Source: Paraburkholderia ultramafica (GTDB lineage: Bacteria > Pseudomonadota > Gammaproteobacteria > Burkholderiales > Burkholderiaceae). Taken from it: a stretch of 64,000 nucleotides of DNA. A model generated the notes under the pieces. It made no database searches. It was not told the DNA's origin and saw only the letters and a list, made by a program, of their open reading frames with translations. The DNA is taken from the NCBI RefSeq assembly GCF_902859915.1, contig NZ_CADIKK010000034.1, positions 22,741 to 86,740 on the forward strand, in the 5' to 3' direction. Made by a program: the position numbers and the translations under genes. This document shows positions 41,587 to 50,458 of this stretch, one piece after another (the stretch's first letter is position 1; every line of letters starts with the position of its first letter).

Positions 41587-42390
41587 ATGCATCCCATGCT
41601 CAATATCGCTGTGAAGGCCGCGCGCCGCGCAGCCCAGATTATCAACCGCGCGTCGCTCGACCTCGATCTGATCCAGGTCAGCAAGAAACAGCATAACGAT
41701 TTCGTCACGGAGGTCGACAAAGCGTCTGAAGCGGCGATCATCGACACGCTGAAGACCGCCTATCCCGATCACGCGATCCTCGCCGAAGAATCCGGCCAGT
41801 CGGATAACGAATCCGAGTACCAGTGGATCATCGATCCGCTCGACGGCACCACCAACTTCATCCACGGTTTTCCGTATTACTGCGTGTCGATCGCGCTGGC
41901 TCACAAGGGCATCGTGACGCAATCCGTGGTCTACGACCCGACCCGCAACGACCTGTTCACCGCATCGCGCGGCCGTGGCGCGTTCCTGAACGACCGCCGC
42001 ATCCGCGTGGCCAAGCGCGACCGTCTGGCCGACGGCCTGATCGGCACCGGCTTCCCGTTCCGCGAAAAGGACGGCATTGAAGCCTACGGCCGCCAGTTCG
42101 CTGAAATGACCGAAGCCTGCGCCGGCCTGCGCCGTCCGGGCGCCGCCGCGCTCGATCTGGCGAACGTCGCCGCCGGCCGCATGGACGGCTTCTTCGAACA
42201 GGGCCTGAGTCCGTGGGACGTCGCCGCGGGCAGCCTGCTGATCACGGAAGCCGGCGGTCTGGTCGGCAACTACACGGGCGACTCGGATTTCCTGCACGTC
42301 GGAGAAATCGTCGCGGGCAACCCGAAGATTTACGCCCAGATGATTCCGATTCTGTCGCGCTTTAGCCGCACGCGTCAGCAATCGGCTTAA
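41587..42390 (+). CDS. suhB: Inositol-1-monophosphatase family protein
   Basis: Mg-dependent phosphatase of 267 residues; SuhB also joins the rRNA antitermination complex in E. coli. The metal site is visible in ILAEESGQSDNESEYQWIID, PLDGTTNFIHGFPYYCVSIA and LSPWDVAAGSLLITEAGG, giving the usual Glu, Asp, Asp, Asp set. Single gene followed by lplT after 161 bases on the same strand. Confidence 0.95.
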   Translation: MHPMLNIAVKAARRAAQIINRASLDLDLIQVSKKQHNDFVTEVDKASEAAIIDTLKTAYPDHAILAEESGQSDNESEYQWIIDPLDGTTNFIHGFPYYCVSIALAHKGIVTQSVVYDPTRNDLFTASRGRGAFLNDRRIRVAKRDRLADGLIGTGFPFREKDGIEAYGRQFAEMTEACAGLRRPGAAALDLANVAAGRMDGFFEQGLSPWDVAAGSLLITEAGGLVGNYTGDSDFLHVGEIVAGNPKIYAQMIPILSRFSRTRQQSA

Positions 42391-42551
42391 GGCAGGTTGT
42401 CGTCGAGCCGGCCTTGCGCCGGCGCGCTGGTTTGCCGGCTGCTTTTCGCGCGTTTTTTGCGCGTTTTTCGCTGCGCCCTGCTTTGCGCGTCGCGGTCACC
42501 TCGCCTTCACCCGCTTTTCACCCGTCGGGCACGCAGCTTCCAATCCGCCTC

Positions 42552-43850
42552 ATGAAAAAAGGCTTCTACACCATCATTGCGGCGCAGTTCATTTCGTCGC
42601 TCGCGGACAATGCACTGTTGATCGCCGCCATCGCGCTGCTCTCCGTGATTCGCTCGGCCGCCTGGGTCACGCCGCTCCTGCAGATTTTCTTCACCATCTC
42701 CTACGTGCTGCTCGCACCGTTCGTCGGCGCGTTCGCCGACGCGCTGCAAAAGCGCCACGTGATGTTCATCTCCAACGCGCTCAAGGCGAGCGGCTGCCTG
42801 ATGATGATCGCGGGCGTCCATCCGATGATCGCCTATGGCGTGGTCGGCTTCGGCGCGGCCGCGTATTCGCCCGCCAAGTACGGCATCCTGACCGAACTGC
42901 TGCCGGCGGAAAAACTCGTCAAGGCGAACGCGTGGCTCGAATCGGCGACGGTCCTGTCGACCATCGTCGGCACGATGGTCGGCGGCGCGCTGATCAGCAC
43001 CTTCGCCACTCGATTCGTCGCGCACGCGCATCTGCCGCTGATCCGCTCCGCCGCCGATCTGGCGATGTTCGCGGTGGTGATCACCTACGCGATCGCCGCT
43101 GCAATCAACATCTTCATTCCCGATACCGGCGCGCGTTATCCGAACCGTCTGTCAGAACCGAAGAAGCTGGTCGGCGATTTCTACCATTGCTTCAACGTGC
43201 TGTGGGCCGACAAACTCGCGCAGATCGCGTTGTGGGTGACGACCCTGATGTGGGGCGGCGCAGTGACGCTGCAATTGCTGGTGCTCAAATGGGCCAACGT
43301 GAACCTTGGGTTGTCGCTGTCGAAGGCGGCGGTGATGCAGGGCGTCACGGGCCTCGGCATCGCGGTCGGCGCAGCGGCGGCGGCTGCGTTGATTCCATTG
43401 CGCAAGTCGCTGCGGGTGCTGCCGGTCGGCATCCTGACCGGCGCGGTGGCGATCGCGGTGGCGTTCTACAACAAGGATCTGTTTCCGGCGGGCGCGGGCA
43501 TTCGCATCGGCTCGTACGTCGCGCCGATCTACATCCTGCTCGCCTATCCGTTGATGATCCTGCTGGGCGCGCTGTCGGGCTTTTTCATCGTGCCGATGAA
43601 CGCAATCCTTCAGCATCGTGGTGCGACGCTGCTGTCCGCCGGCCATTCGATCGCCGTGCAGAATTTCAACCAGAATCTCGCCGTGCTGCTGATGCTCGGC
43701 GCGTATGCGCTGCTGCTCACCGCGAAGATGCCGGCGCAATGGATCATCGTCGTGTTCGGCAGCTTCGTCACGTTGATGATGTGGCTCGCCAAACGGCGCA
43801 GCGCAATGAACGAGCGCACGGTGGACATACGGGCGATGGTCGAGGAATGA
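42552..43850 (+). CDS. lplT: Lysophospholipid transporter
   Basis: MFS inner-membrane flippase that returns lysophosphatidylethanolamine to the cytoplasmic face for re-acylation. The start at 42552 (MKKGFYTIIAAQFISSLADN) matches the family and gives 432 residues with 12 membrane helices. Characteristic segments include APFVGAFADALQKRHVMFIS, GAAAYSPAKYGILTELLPAE and SGFFIVPMNAILQHRGATLL. The partner acyltransferase gene aas is not adjacent here. Confidence 0.92.
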   Translation: MKKGFYTIIAAQFISSLADNALLIAAIALLSVIRSAAWVTPLLQIFFTISYVLLAPFVGAFADALQKRHVMFISNALKASGCLMMIAGVHPMIAYGVVGFGAAAYSPAKYGILTELLPAEKLVKANAWLESATVLSTIVGTMVGGALISTFATRFVAHAHLPLIRSAADLAMFAVVITYAIAAAINIFIPDTGARYPNRLSEPKKLVGDFYHCFNVLWADKLAQIALWVTTLMWGGAVTLQLLVLKWANVNLGLSLSKAAVMQGVTGLGIAVGAAAAAALIPLRKSLRVLPVGILTGAVAIAVAFYNKDLFPAGAGIRIGSYVAPIYILLAYPLMILLGALSGFFIVPMNAILQHRGATLLSAGHSIAVQNFNQNLAVLLMLGAYALLLTAKMPAQWIIVVFGSFVTLMMWLAKRRSAMNERTVDIRAMVEE

Positions 43851-44009
43851 ACCCGTGGCAATGGCGAATCGGGCGCGTTTGAGCGAACGCAAGCATTTGG
43901 ACGGCGACATACGCTTCGCTGTGCCGATTGGCCGTTCGGCCAGGGTCCGCTCGCTGCGCCGGCAGGTTAAACTCACGCCCTGAACAGCTAACGCAAGAAG
44001 ACACCGAGG

Positions 44010-46697
44010 ATGGGCATTCAAACCGCAGCGGCCAACGACGTCGCACAACACACGCCGATGATGCAGCAGTACCTGCGCATCAAGGCGGAGCATCCGGGCA
44101 CGCTGGTGTTCTACCGGATGGGCGACTTCTACGAACTCTTTTTCGAAGACGCGGAAAAAGCCGCGCGTCTGCTCGATCTGACGCTCACGCAGCGTGGCGC
44201 ATCGGGCGGCAATCCGATCAAGATGGCGGGCGTGCCGCATCACGCGGTCGAACAGTACCTGGCCAAGCTGGTGAAGCTCGGTGAATCCGTCGCGATTTGC
44301 GAGCAGATCGGCGACCCGGCCACGTCGAAAGGACCGGTCGAGCGCAAAGTGGTGCGCGTGGTCACGCCGGGCACGCTGACGGATGCCGCGCTGCTGTCCG
44401 ATAAGAGCGACGTTTATCTGCTGGCCATGTTCGTCGCGCACAATCGCCGCGGCGTCGCCACCAGCGTTGGCCTCGCGTGGCTGAATCTGGCGAGCGGCGC
44501 GTTGCGCCTCGCGGAAGTCGCCCCCGACCAGGTGGCGGCGGCGCTCGAGCGCATTCGTCCCGCGGAAATTCTGGTGGCCGACACCGCCGCCGATTCGGCA
44601 AGCTGGACGCCGCCGGTCAACGCAGGCGCGCTGACCCGTGTGCCGGTCTGGCATTTCGATATCGCGTCGGGCACGCAGCGCCTGTGCGACCAGCTGGAAG
44701 TCGCTGGCCTCGACGGTTTCGGTGCGCATTCGCTGACCAGCGCCTGCGGCGCGGCCGGCGCATTGCTGCTATATGCGGCGGCCACGCAAGGCCAGCAATT
44801 GCGCCACGTGCGCAGCCTGAAGGTCGAATACGAATCCGAATATATCGGCCTCGACCCCGCCACGCGCCGCAACCTCGAACTCACCGAAACGCTGCGCGGC
44901 ACCGATTCGCCCACGCTGTGCTCGCTGCTCGACACCTGCTGCACGACCATGGGCAGCCGTCTGCTGCGTCACTGGCTGCATCATCCGCCGCGCGCATCCG
45001 CGGTGGCGCAGGCGCGTCAGCAGGCGATCGGCGCATTGCTCGACGCGCCGCCGGGCGCCGACGTCGATACGCTGCGCGGCGCGTTACGGCAGATTTCGGA
45101 CATCGAACGGATCACCGGGCGTCTCGCACTGCTGTCGGCGCGGCCGCGCGATCTGTCGAGCCTGCGCGACACGTTCATCGCACTGCCCGAACTGCGCACG
45201 CAACTCGCGGCGGTTTCTTCCAACGCGGATTCGCTCACGCGTATCGACGCGTCGCTGGAACCGCCGCAGGCCTGCGTCGAACTGCTCAAGCGCGCGGTCG
45301 CGCAGGAGCCGTCGGCGATGGTGCGCGACGGTGGCGTGATCGCGCGGGGCTACGACGCGGAGCTCGATGAACTCAGGGATATTTCGGAGAACTGCGGACA
45401 ATTCCTGATCGATCTCGAAACGCGCGAGCGCACACGGACCGGCATCGGCAATCTGCGCGTCGAGTACAACAAGGTGCATGGCTTCTATATCGAAGTCACG
45501 CGCGGCCAGACCGACAAGGTGCCCGACGACTATCGCCGCCGTCAGACGCTGAAGAACGCCGAGCGCTACATCACGCCGGAACTGAAAACCTTCGAGGACA
45601 AAGCGCTGTCCGCGCAGGAGCGCGCGCTCGCGCGCGAACGTTCGCTGTACGACGCGTTGTTGCAGTCACTGCTGCCCTTCATTCCGGATTGCCAGCGGGT
45701 CGCGTCGGCGCTTGCCGAACTCGACCTGCTCGCAGCCTTCGCCGAGCGCGCCCGCGCGCTCGACTGGGTCGCACCCACGTTCTCACCGGACACCGGCATC
45801 GAGATCGAACAGGGGCGCCACCCGGTGGTCGAGGCGCAGGTCGAGCAGTTCATCGCCAACGACTGCACGCTCACGCCCGAGCGCAAACTGCTGCTGATCA
45901 CCGGCCCGAACATGGGCGGCAAATCGACCTTCATGCGGCAAACCGCGCTGATCGCATTGCTCGCGTATGTGGGCAGCTATGTGCCGGCGCGGCGCGCGGC
46001 ATTCGGGCCGATCGACCGCATCTTCACGCGGATCGGCGCAGCCGACGACCTGGCCGGCGGCCGCTCGACCTTCATGGTGGAGATGACCGAAGCCGCCGCG
46101 ATCCTGAATGACGCCACGCCGCAAAGTCTCGTGCTGATGGATGAAATCGGCCGCGGCACGTCGACCTTCGACGGGCTCGCGCTGGCATGGGCCATCGCGC
46201 GCCATCTGCTCGCGCACAACGGCTGCCATACGCTGTTCGCCACGCACTATTTCGAACTGACGCAGTTGCCGGCGGAGTTTCCGCACGCGGCCAACGTCCA
46301 TCTGTCGGCGGTCGAGCATGGGCATGGCATCGTGTTCCTGCATGCGGTCAGCGAAGGTCCGGCCAATCAGAGCTACGGTCTGCAGGTCGCGCAACTCGCC
46401 GGCGTGCCGAACACGGTGATTCGTGCGGCGCGCAAGCATCTCGCGCATCTCGAACAGCAGTCGGCCGCGCAACCCGCGCCGCAACTCGACCTGTTCGCCG
46501 CGCCCGTGCCGATGCTGGTCGAAGACGCGGACGACGAGCGCGACGCCCGGCCCGATGCGGCAACGGCATCGCCCGCGATGCAGGCGCTCGTCGAGCGTTT
46601 GCGCGGCATCGATCCAAACGATCTGCGGCCGCGCGAAGCACTCGACCTGCTGTACGAACTGCACGAACTGGCCGCCGCGCCGGATGCGGATCATTGA
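44010..46697 (+). CDS. mutS: DNA mismatch repair protein MutS
   Basis: Recognises mismatches as a dimer and recruits MutL. In 895 residues: the Phe-x-Glu mismatch wedge in VFYRMGDFYELFFEDAEK, the lever and clamp helices, Walker A in LLITGPNMGGKSTFMRQTAL, Walker B in VLMDEIGRGTSTFDGLALAW and the H-loop in TLFATHYFELTQL. The C-terminal dimer/tetramer region is present (NDLRPREALDLLYELHELAA). The last 14 bases overlap the next gene, suggesting co-translation. Confidence 0.97.
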   Translation: MGIQTAAANDVAQHTPMMQQYLRIKAEHPGTLVFYRMGDFYELFFEDAEKAARLLDLTLTQRGASGGNPIKMAGVPHHAVEQYLAKLVKLGESVAICEQIGDPATSKGPVERKVVRVVTPGTLTDAALLSDKSDVYLLAMFVAHNRRGVATSVGLAWLNLASGALRLAEVAPDQVAAALERIRPAEILVADTAADSASWTPPVNAGALTRVPVWHFDIASGTQRLCDQLEVAGLDGFGAHSLTSACGAAGALLLYAAATQGQQLRHVRSLKVEYESEYIGLDPATRRNLELTETLRGTDSPTLCSLLDTCCTTMGSRLLRHWLHHPPRASAVAQARQQAIGALLDAPPGADVDTLRGALRQISDIERITGRLALLSARPRDLSSLRDTFIALPELRTQLAAVSSNADSLTRIDASLEPPQACVELLKRAVAQEPSAMVRDGGVIARGYDAELDELRDISENCGQFLIDLETRERTRTGIGNLRVEYNKVHGFYIEVTRGQTDKVPDDYRRRQTLKNAERYITPELKTFEDKALSAQERALARERSLYDALLQSLLPFIPDCQRVASALAELDLLAAFAERARALDWVAPTFSPDTGIEIEQGRHPVVEAQVEQFIANDCTLTPERKLLLITGPNMGGKSTFMRQTALIALLAYVGSYVPARRAAFGPIDRIFTRIGAADDLAGGRSTFMVEMTEAAAILNDATPQSLVLMDEIGRGTSTFDGLALAWAIARHLLAHNGCHTLFATHYFELTQLPAEFPHAANVHLSAVEHGHGIVFLHAVSEGPANQSYGLQVAQLAGVPNTVIRAARKHLAHLEQQSAAQPAPQLDLFAAPVPMLVEDADDERDARPDAATASPAMQALVERLRGIDPNDLRPREALDLLYELHELAAAPDADH

Positions 46698-48021
46698 CGC
46701 ACATAGCTCCCCGCAACGCCCGCGCCGACTTCGCGCGGCGCTGACTCTCGCCGTCGCGTTGACGGGAGCTCTCGCGTCGCTCGCGGGACTCTTCGCGTTC
46801 GCCACGCCGGCATCTGCCGCGGCGCCGCGCTTCACCTTCGCGGTCATCGCCAACACGATGCACAGTTCCGCCGACGAAGCCACCACGCAGCGGTTGATCG
46901 AGGCGATCAGCCGTGAGCGCGAGGTGTCGTTCATCGTCTACAACGGCAATCTGAAGGGACCGAAGGAAGCCTGCCGCGATACGCTCTACGAGCGGCGCCA
47001 GGCGCTGCTCGAAACCTCCAGGCCCCCGCTGTTCTTCATTCCCGGCCAGCATGACTGGGCCGATTGCGGCACCGCCGAGGCCGGCGGCTTTGATCCGGTC
47101 GAACGGCTCGACCTGCTGCGTCAGACCCTGTTCGCCGATGCCACGTCGATGGGCCAGAACCCGATTGCGTTGACGCGGGAAAGCGAGGTCTCGCGCTTTC
47201 GGCCGTTTCGCGAAAACGTGCGCTGGCAAGCGGGCGACATCGTGTTCGTCGGCCTGAATGCGCCGAGCCCGAACAATCACTATCTGACCGCGGGCGGCCG
47301 CAACGGCGAATTCGAAGACCGGGTCGTCGCCAATGCTTTCTGGCTCGAACACGCCGGCGAATACGCGAAACGCCGCGACGCACGCGCGGTCGTCGTGTTC
47401 ATTCAGGGCGACCCCGACCCGGAACGTTATGAACGGCCCGACCGTTTCGCATGGTTACGCTTTGCGCACAGCCCGCGCCGCGATGGCTTTCTGGAATTCA
47501 AACGCAGTCTCGTCAAGCTCGCGCAGATTTTCCACGGGCCCGTGCTGGTCATTCACTGCAACGACGAACACACCAGCGGCGGCTTCGTGATCGATCAGCC
47601 GCTACGCAATGACAAGGGGATGCTGGTGACGAATCTCACGCGTGTCGCGCTTGCGCCGCATGACCGTCTTAACCAGTGGATTCAGATTGAAGCGGAACTC
47701 GGCAGAAAACCGCCGTTCCGTGTGAGCGTGCGCGATGTGCCGAAGCAGATGCCGATGCCCGCCGCGCAACCGGTGTTGCCGCGCGAGGAGCCGGCTGCGT
47801 CGATGCCGGCTGTACCGGCACTCGGACCGGCGTCGGAATTGCCACCGCTGTTGCAGACGCCCGGCGAGCCGCAACTGGATCAGCAACCGCGCATACCCGC
47901 CGACCAGGGTGGCGGCGCATACGGGCCGGCGCTGTCGGCCCCGCCCGCCGCGCCAGGCACACCGGGCGCTTCTTCAGGTGTGCCGGGCATGCCGGCAAGT
48001 TCAGTGCAGAGTGGGCCCTGA
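46684..48021 (+). CDS. Exported metallophosphatase-fold protein with degenerate metal motifs
   Basis: A 445-residue protein starting inside the mutS stop region (14-bp overlap). A signal peptide (ALTLAVALTGALASLAGLFA) precedes a calcineurin-like fold. The usual metal motifs are altered: the first Asp-x-His is FAVIANTMH, the GDxxD block is VYNGNLKGP, GNH is PLFFIPGQHDWADCG, and only VIHCNDEHTSGG keeps late histidines. So it may be non-catalytic or use another metal set. The last ~100 residues are Pro/Ala-rich and disordered. Its 3' end overlaps slyD tail to tail by 21 bases. Confidence 0.75.
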   Translation: MRIIDAHSSPQRPRRLRAALTLAVALTGALASLAGLFAFATPASAAAPRFTFAVIANTMHSSADEATTQRLIEAISREREVSFIVYNGNLKGPKEACRDTLYERRQALLETSRPPLFFIPGQHDWADCGTAEAGGFDPVERLDLLRQTLFADATSMGQNPIALTRESEVSRFRPFRENVRWQAGDIVFVGLNAPSPNNHYLTAGGRNGEFEDRVVANAFWLEHAGEYAKRRDARAVVVFIQGDPDPERYERPDRFAWLRFAHSPRRDGFLEFKRSLVKLAQIFHGPVLVIHCNDEHTSGGFVIDQPLRNDKGMLVTNLTRVALAPHDRLNQWIQIEAELGRKPPFRVSVRDVPKQMPMPAAQPVLPREEPAASMPAVPALGPASELPPLLQTPGEPQLDQQPRIPADQGGGAYGPALSAPPAAPGTPGASSGVPGMPASSVQSGP

Positions 48022-48540
48022 CTTGTTGTCGTCTTCCTCGTCGTCTTCGTCGAGGATTTCGAGGCCGTCAGCGCCGTGCGCGTGCTCGTGCTGGATTTCG
48101 TCTTCGGTAGCCGGACGCACGTCTTTCACGCTCAGCGCAAAACGCAGCGCCATGCCGGCGAGCGGATGGTTGCCGTCGAGCACGACTTTGTCTTCCGCGA
48201 CGTCGGTCACCACGTAGACCAGCGAGTCGAGATCTTCATCGCCTTCTTCCGGCGTGCCTTCGAACTGCATGCCGACTTCGAGCGGTTCCGGGAAACGATC
48301 GCGCGGCTCGATCTTCACGAGATCGGGGTCGTACTCGCCGAACGCGTCTTGCGGCTCGAGCTGGATCTGAGTCTCGAAGCCGGCCTCGTGGCCGTCGAGC
48401 TCTTCCTCGATCTTGGGGAACGTGCCATCATAGCCGCCGTGCAGATAGACCATCGGCTCGTCGCTTTCTTCAATCAGATTGCCCTGCGCATCCGATAGCT
48501 TGTAAGCGACCGATACGACGGTGTTCTTTGCGATTTTCAT
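48001..48540 (-). CDS. slyD: FKBP-type peptidyl-prolyl isomerase (SlyD-like)
   Basis: Cytoplasmic isomerase and chaperone; SlyD also handles nickel. The 179 residues from MKIAKNTVVSVAYKLSDAQG include the FKBP core (MVYLHGGYDGTFPKIEEELD), the insert-in-flap domain between about residues 70 and 125, and HPLAGMALRFALSVKDVRPA. The C-terminus is acidic (EHAHGADGLEILDEDDEEDD) rather than rich in His and Cys as in E. coli. It ends within the end of the opposite gene. Confidence 0.93.
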   Translation of the reverse strand: MKIAKNTVVSVAYKLSDAQGNLIEESDEPMVYLHGGYDGTFPKIEEELDGHEAGFETQIQLEPQDAFGEYDPDLVKIEPRDRFPEPLEVGMQFEGTPEEGDEDLDSLVYVVTDVAEDKVVLDGNHPLAGMALRFALSVKDVRPATEDEIQHEHAHGADGLEILDEDDEEDDNKSGPTLH

Positions 48541-48572
48541 TCGATTCTCCAGAATACAACTCACATTATACG

Positions 48573-49823
48573 ATGCCCAGGCGGCCCACTGACCACCCGG
48601 CCGATGCAGCTTCGGCACGGAATTCGTCGCCGGCTTCAAAGCCGGTGCGTCCTGTTCTCCCGCCCTCGCCTGATACGCCGACCGCGTTGCTCGGCGATCT
48701 GACGCCGTCGCAATTCATGCGCCGGTACTGGCAGAAGAAGCCGCTGCTGATTCGCCAGGCGATTCCGAAGGTCGAGGCGCCGCTGTCGCGCGACGAATTC
48801 TTCGAGCTGGCCGATCAGGAAGAAGTCGAAGCACGTCTGATCACCCACTTTCGCAACAAATGGCAGCTCGAGCACGGGCCGTTTGCGCCTGACGAACTAC
48901 CCTCGGTGAAGCAGCGCGCATGGACGTTGCTCGTCCAGGGCGTGGATCTCCACGACGATCGCGCGCGCGCGTTGCTGGACCGCTTCCGCTTCGTGCCGGA
49001 CGCGCGCCTCGACGACCTGATGATCTCGTACGCAAGCGACGGTGGCGGCGTAGGTCCTCACTTCGATTCCTACGATGTGTTTCTTTTGCAAGTAAAAGGC
49101 AAGCGCCGTTGGCGCATCAGTTCACAGAAAGATCTGACACTGCAACCCGGCTTGCCCTTGAAAGTTTTACAGAACTTCGAGCCCGAAGAGGAATGGCTGC
49201 TCGAGCCAGGCGATATGTTGTACCTGCCGCCGCACATCGCGCATGACGGTATCGCCGAAGGCGAATGCATGACGTGCTCGATCGGTTTTCGCGCCCCGTC
49301 CGCGAGCGAGTTGACCGCGCAATTCCTCTACCATCTGGCCGAGCGCGGCGAGTCCGCGGGCAAGAGAGGCGCGCTTTACCGCGATCCGCAGCAACCCGCC
49401 GTCGACCGTCCGGCCGAGTTGCCGGCGGCGCTGGTCGACCGGGTTGGCGCAATCCTTGCTGACATCAAATGGAAAGAGCAGGATATTGCGACGTTCCTTG
49501 GCACGTATCTCAGCGAGCCCAAGCCGAGCGTCGTGTTTGATCCGCCGGAAAGGCCGCTCAATGAGGCCCGTTTTATCGGTCAGGCGTCGAAGTCCGGCCT
49601 GCGGCTGGACCGCAAGACGAATTTGTTGTACAACCGCCGTTTTTTCTTCGTAAATGGAGAAGAAATCTCACTTGATAGCGCAAAAAAATGGCTGTTTGAT
49701 CTCGCAGATCGCCGGTGCATGAGTGCGAAACGCTTTGTAACACTCTCACACGATTCGCCGGTGACAGCATTGCTGCACGAGTGGTATTGTGCGGGCTGGA
49801 TACAAGTGGGCGAGCTTGTGTAA
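48573..49823 (+). CDS. roxA: Ribosomal oxygenase (RoxA/YcfD-type JmjC cupin)
   Basis: Fe(II)/2-oxoglutarate oxygenase that in E. coli hydroxylates an arginine of ribosomal protein uL16. In 416 residues, FMRRYWQKKPLLIRQAIPKV is the family's N-terminal landmark. The iron site is His-x-Asp in GVGPHFDSYDVFLLQVKGKR and the distal His in MLYLPPHIAHDGIAEGECMT. The C-terminal winged-helix region follows. The start at 48573 (MPRRPTDH) gives an N-terminal Pro/Ser-rich extension of about 45 residues. Divergent from slyD with 32 bases between starts. Confidence 0.92.
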   Translation: MPRRPTDHPADAASARNSSPASKPVRPVLPPSPDTPTALLGDLTPSQFMRRYWQKKPLLIRQAIPKVEAPLSRDEFFELADQEEVEARLITHFRNKWQLEHGPFAPDELPSVKQRAWTLLVQGVDLHDDRARALLDRFRFVPDARLDDLMISYASDGGGVGPHFDSYDVFLLQVKGKRRWRISSQKDLTLQPGLPLKVLQNFEPEEEWLLEPGDMLYLPPHIAHDGIAEGECMTCSIGFRAPSASELTAQFLYHLAERGESAGKRGALYRDPQQPAVDRPAELPAALVDRVGAILADIKWKEQDIATFLGTYLSEPKPSVVFDPPERPLNEARFIGQASKSGLRLDRKTNLLYNRRFFFVNGEEISLDSAKKWLFDLADRRCMSAKRFVTLSHDSPVTALLHEWYCAGWIQVGELV

Positions 49824-50055
49824 CACTGCCTGCCTGCTATACCGTACAGTGAAATTTTGTATGAGAAAGACAACGTATTGACCCCGGATTTATCGACTGT
49901 CAGTACGAAAGTGCATATAATTTCCGCCCAAGCCGTAGGGAAGATTCCAGCTCGTCGAAAGAGCGTCTCCACCAGCGGCCCGGGTCGGTGTTGGAGCACA
50001 TTACCGGTTTTATTTTGCGCTGTTGCTTACCTTTAAACCATAAAAGGACGTGATC

Positions 50056-50319
50056 ATGAAGAAATCCCTCCTCGTAGCATCCCTGTTGGCAGCTGTGGCA
50101 CTGGCTGCATGCAACAAGAGCAGCGACCAAGCTGCTGCTCCGGCTAGCGACGCAGCTGCTGCTTCGGCACCGGCTGCTGCAGCTGCTTCGGATGCGGCTG
50201 CGGCTGCATCGGGTGCCGCTGCTGCTGCGAGCGATGCCGCTGCTACGGCTACGACTGCTGCTTCGGAAGCAGGCGCTGCTGCTTCGGCAGCTGCTCCGGC
50301 TTCGGGCGCAAGCCAGTAA
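50056..50319 (+). CDS. Small Ala-rich lipoprotein
   Basis: An 87-residue predicted lipoprotein: signal peptide MKKSLLVASLLAAVALAAC with lipobox LAAC, then NKSSDQAAAP and a low-complexity mature part made almost only of Ala, Ser and a few Asp, Thr, Gly and Pro. AAAAGGACGT precedes the ATG. Such Ala/Ser-rich lipoproteins could form an extended helix or cell-wall-spanning rod as in Lpp-like proteins, but no repeat register is evident. A strong terminator follows at 50390, so it is monocistronic. Confidence 0.75.
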   Translation: MKKSLLVASLLAAVALAACNKSSDQAAAPASDAAAASAPAAAAASDAAAAASGAAAAASDAAATATTAASEAGAAASAAAPASGASQ

Positions 50320-50389
50320 GCTGTCGCATAGGGCTCGCCTCTGGGCGAAAACTGCATCGGGAAATCATCGCGATTTCCCGGGCAGTAAA

Positions 50390-50425
50390 GCAAAACGCCA
50401 CGGATTTACATCCGTGGCGTTTTGC
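50390..50425. terminator. Bidirectional intrinsic terminator
   Basis: Perfect 16-bp stem (GCAAAACGCCACGGAT and its complement) with a TTAC loop; A-rich on the left arm and T-rich on the right, so it can end both the lipoprotein gene and the convergent helicase gene. Confidence 0.9.
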
Positions 50426-50458
50426 CATTTGCGCGCCGTGTTTTTTACGACGGCATTT

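Noticed and set aside
43152..44729. Open frame of 525 codons opposite lplT and mutS
   Set aside because: It spans two well-supported genes and the gap between them and has no domain features.
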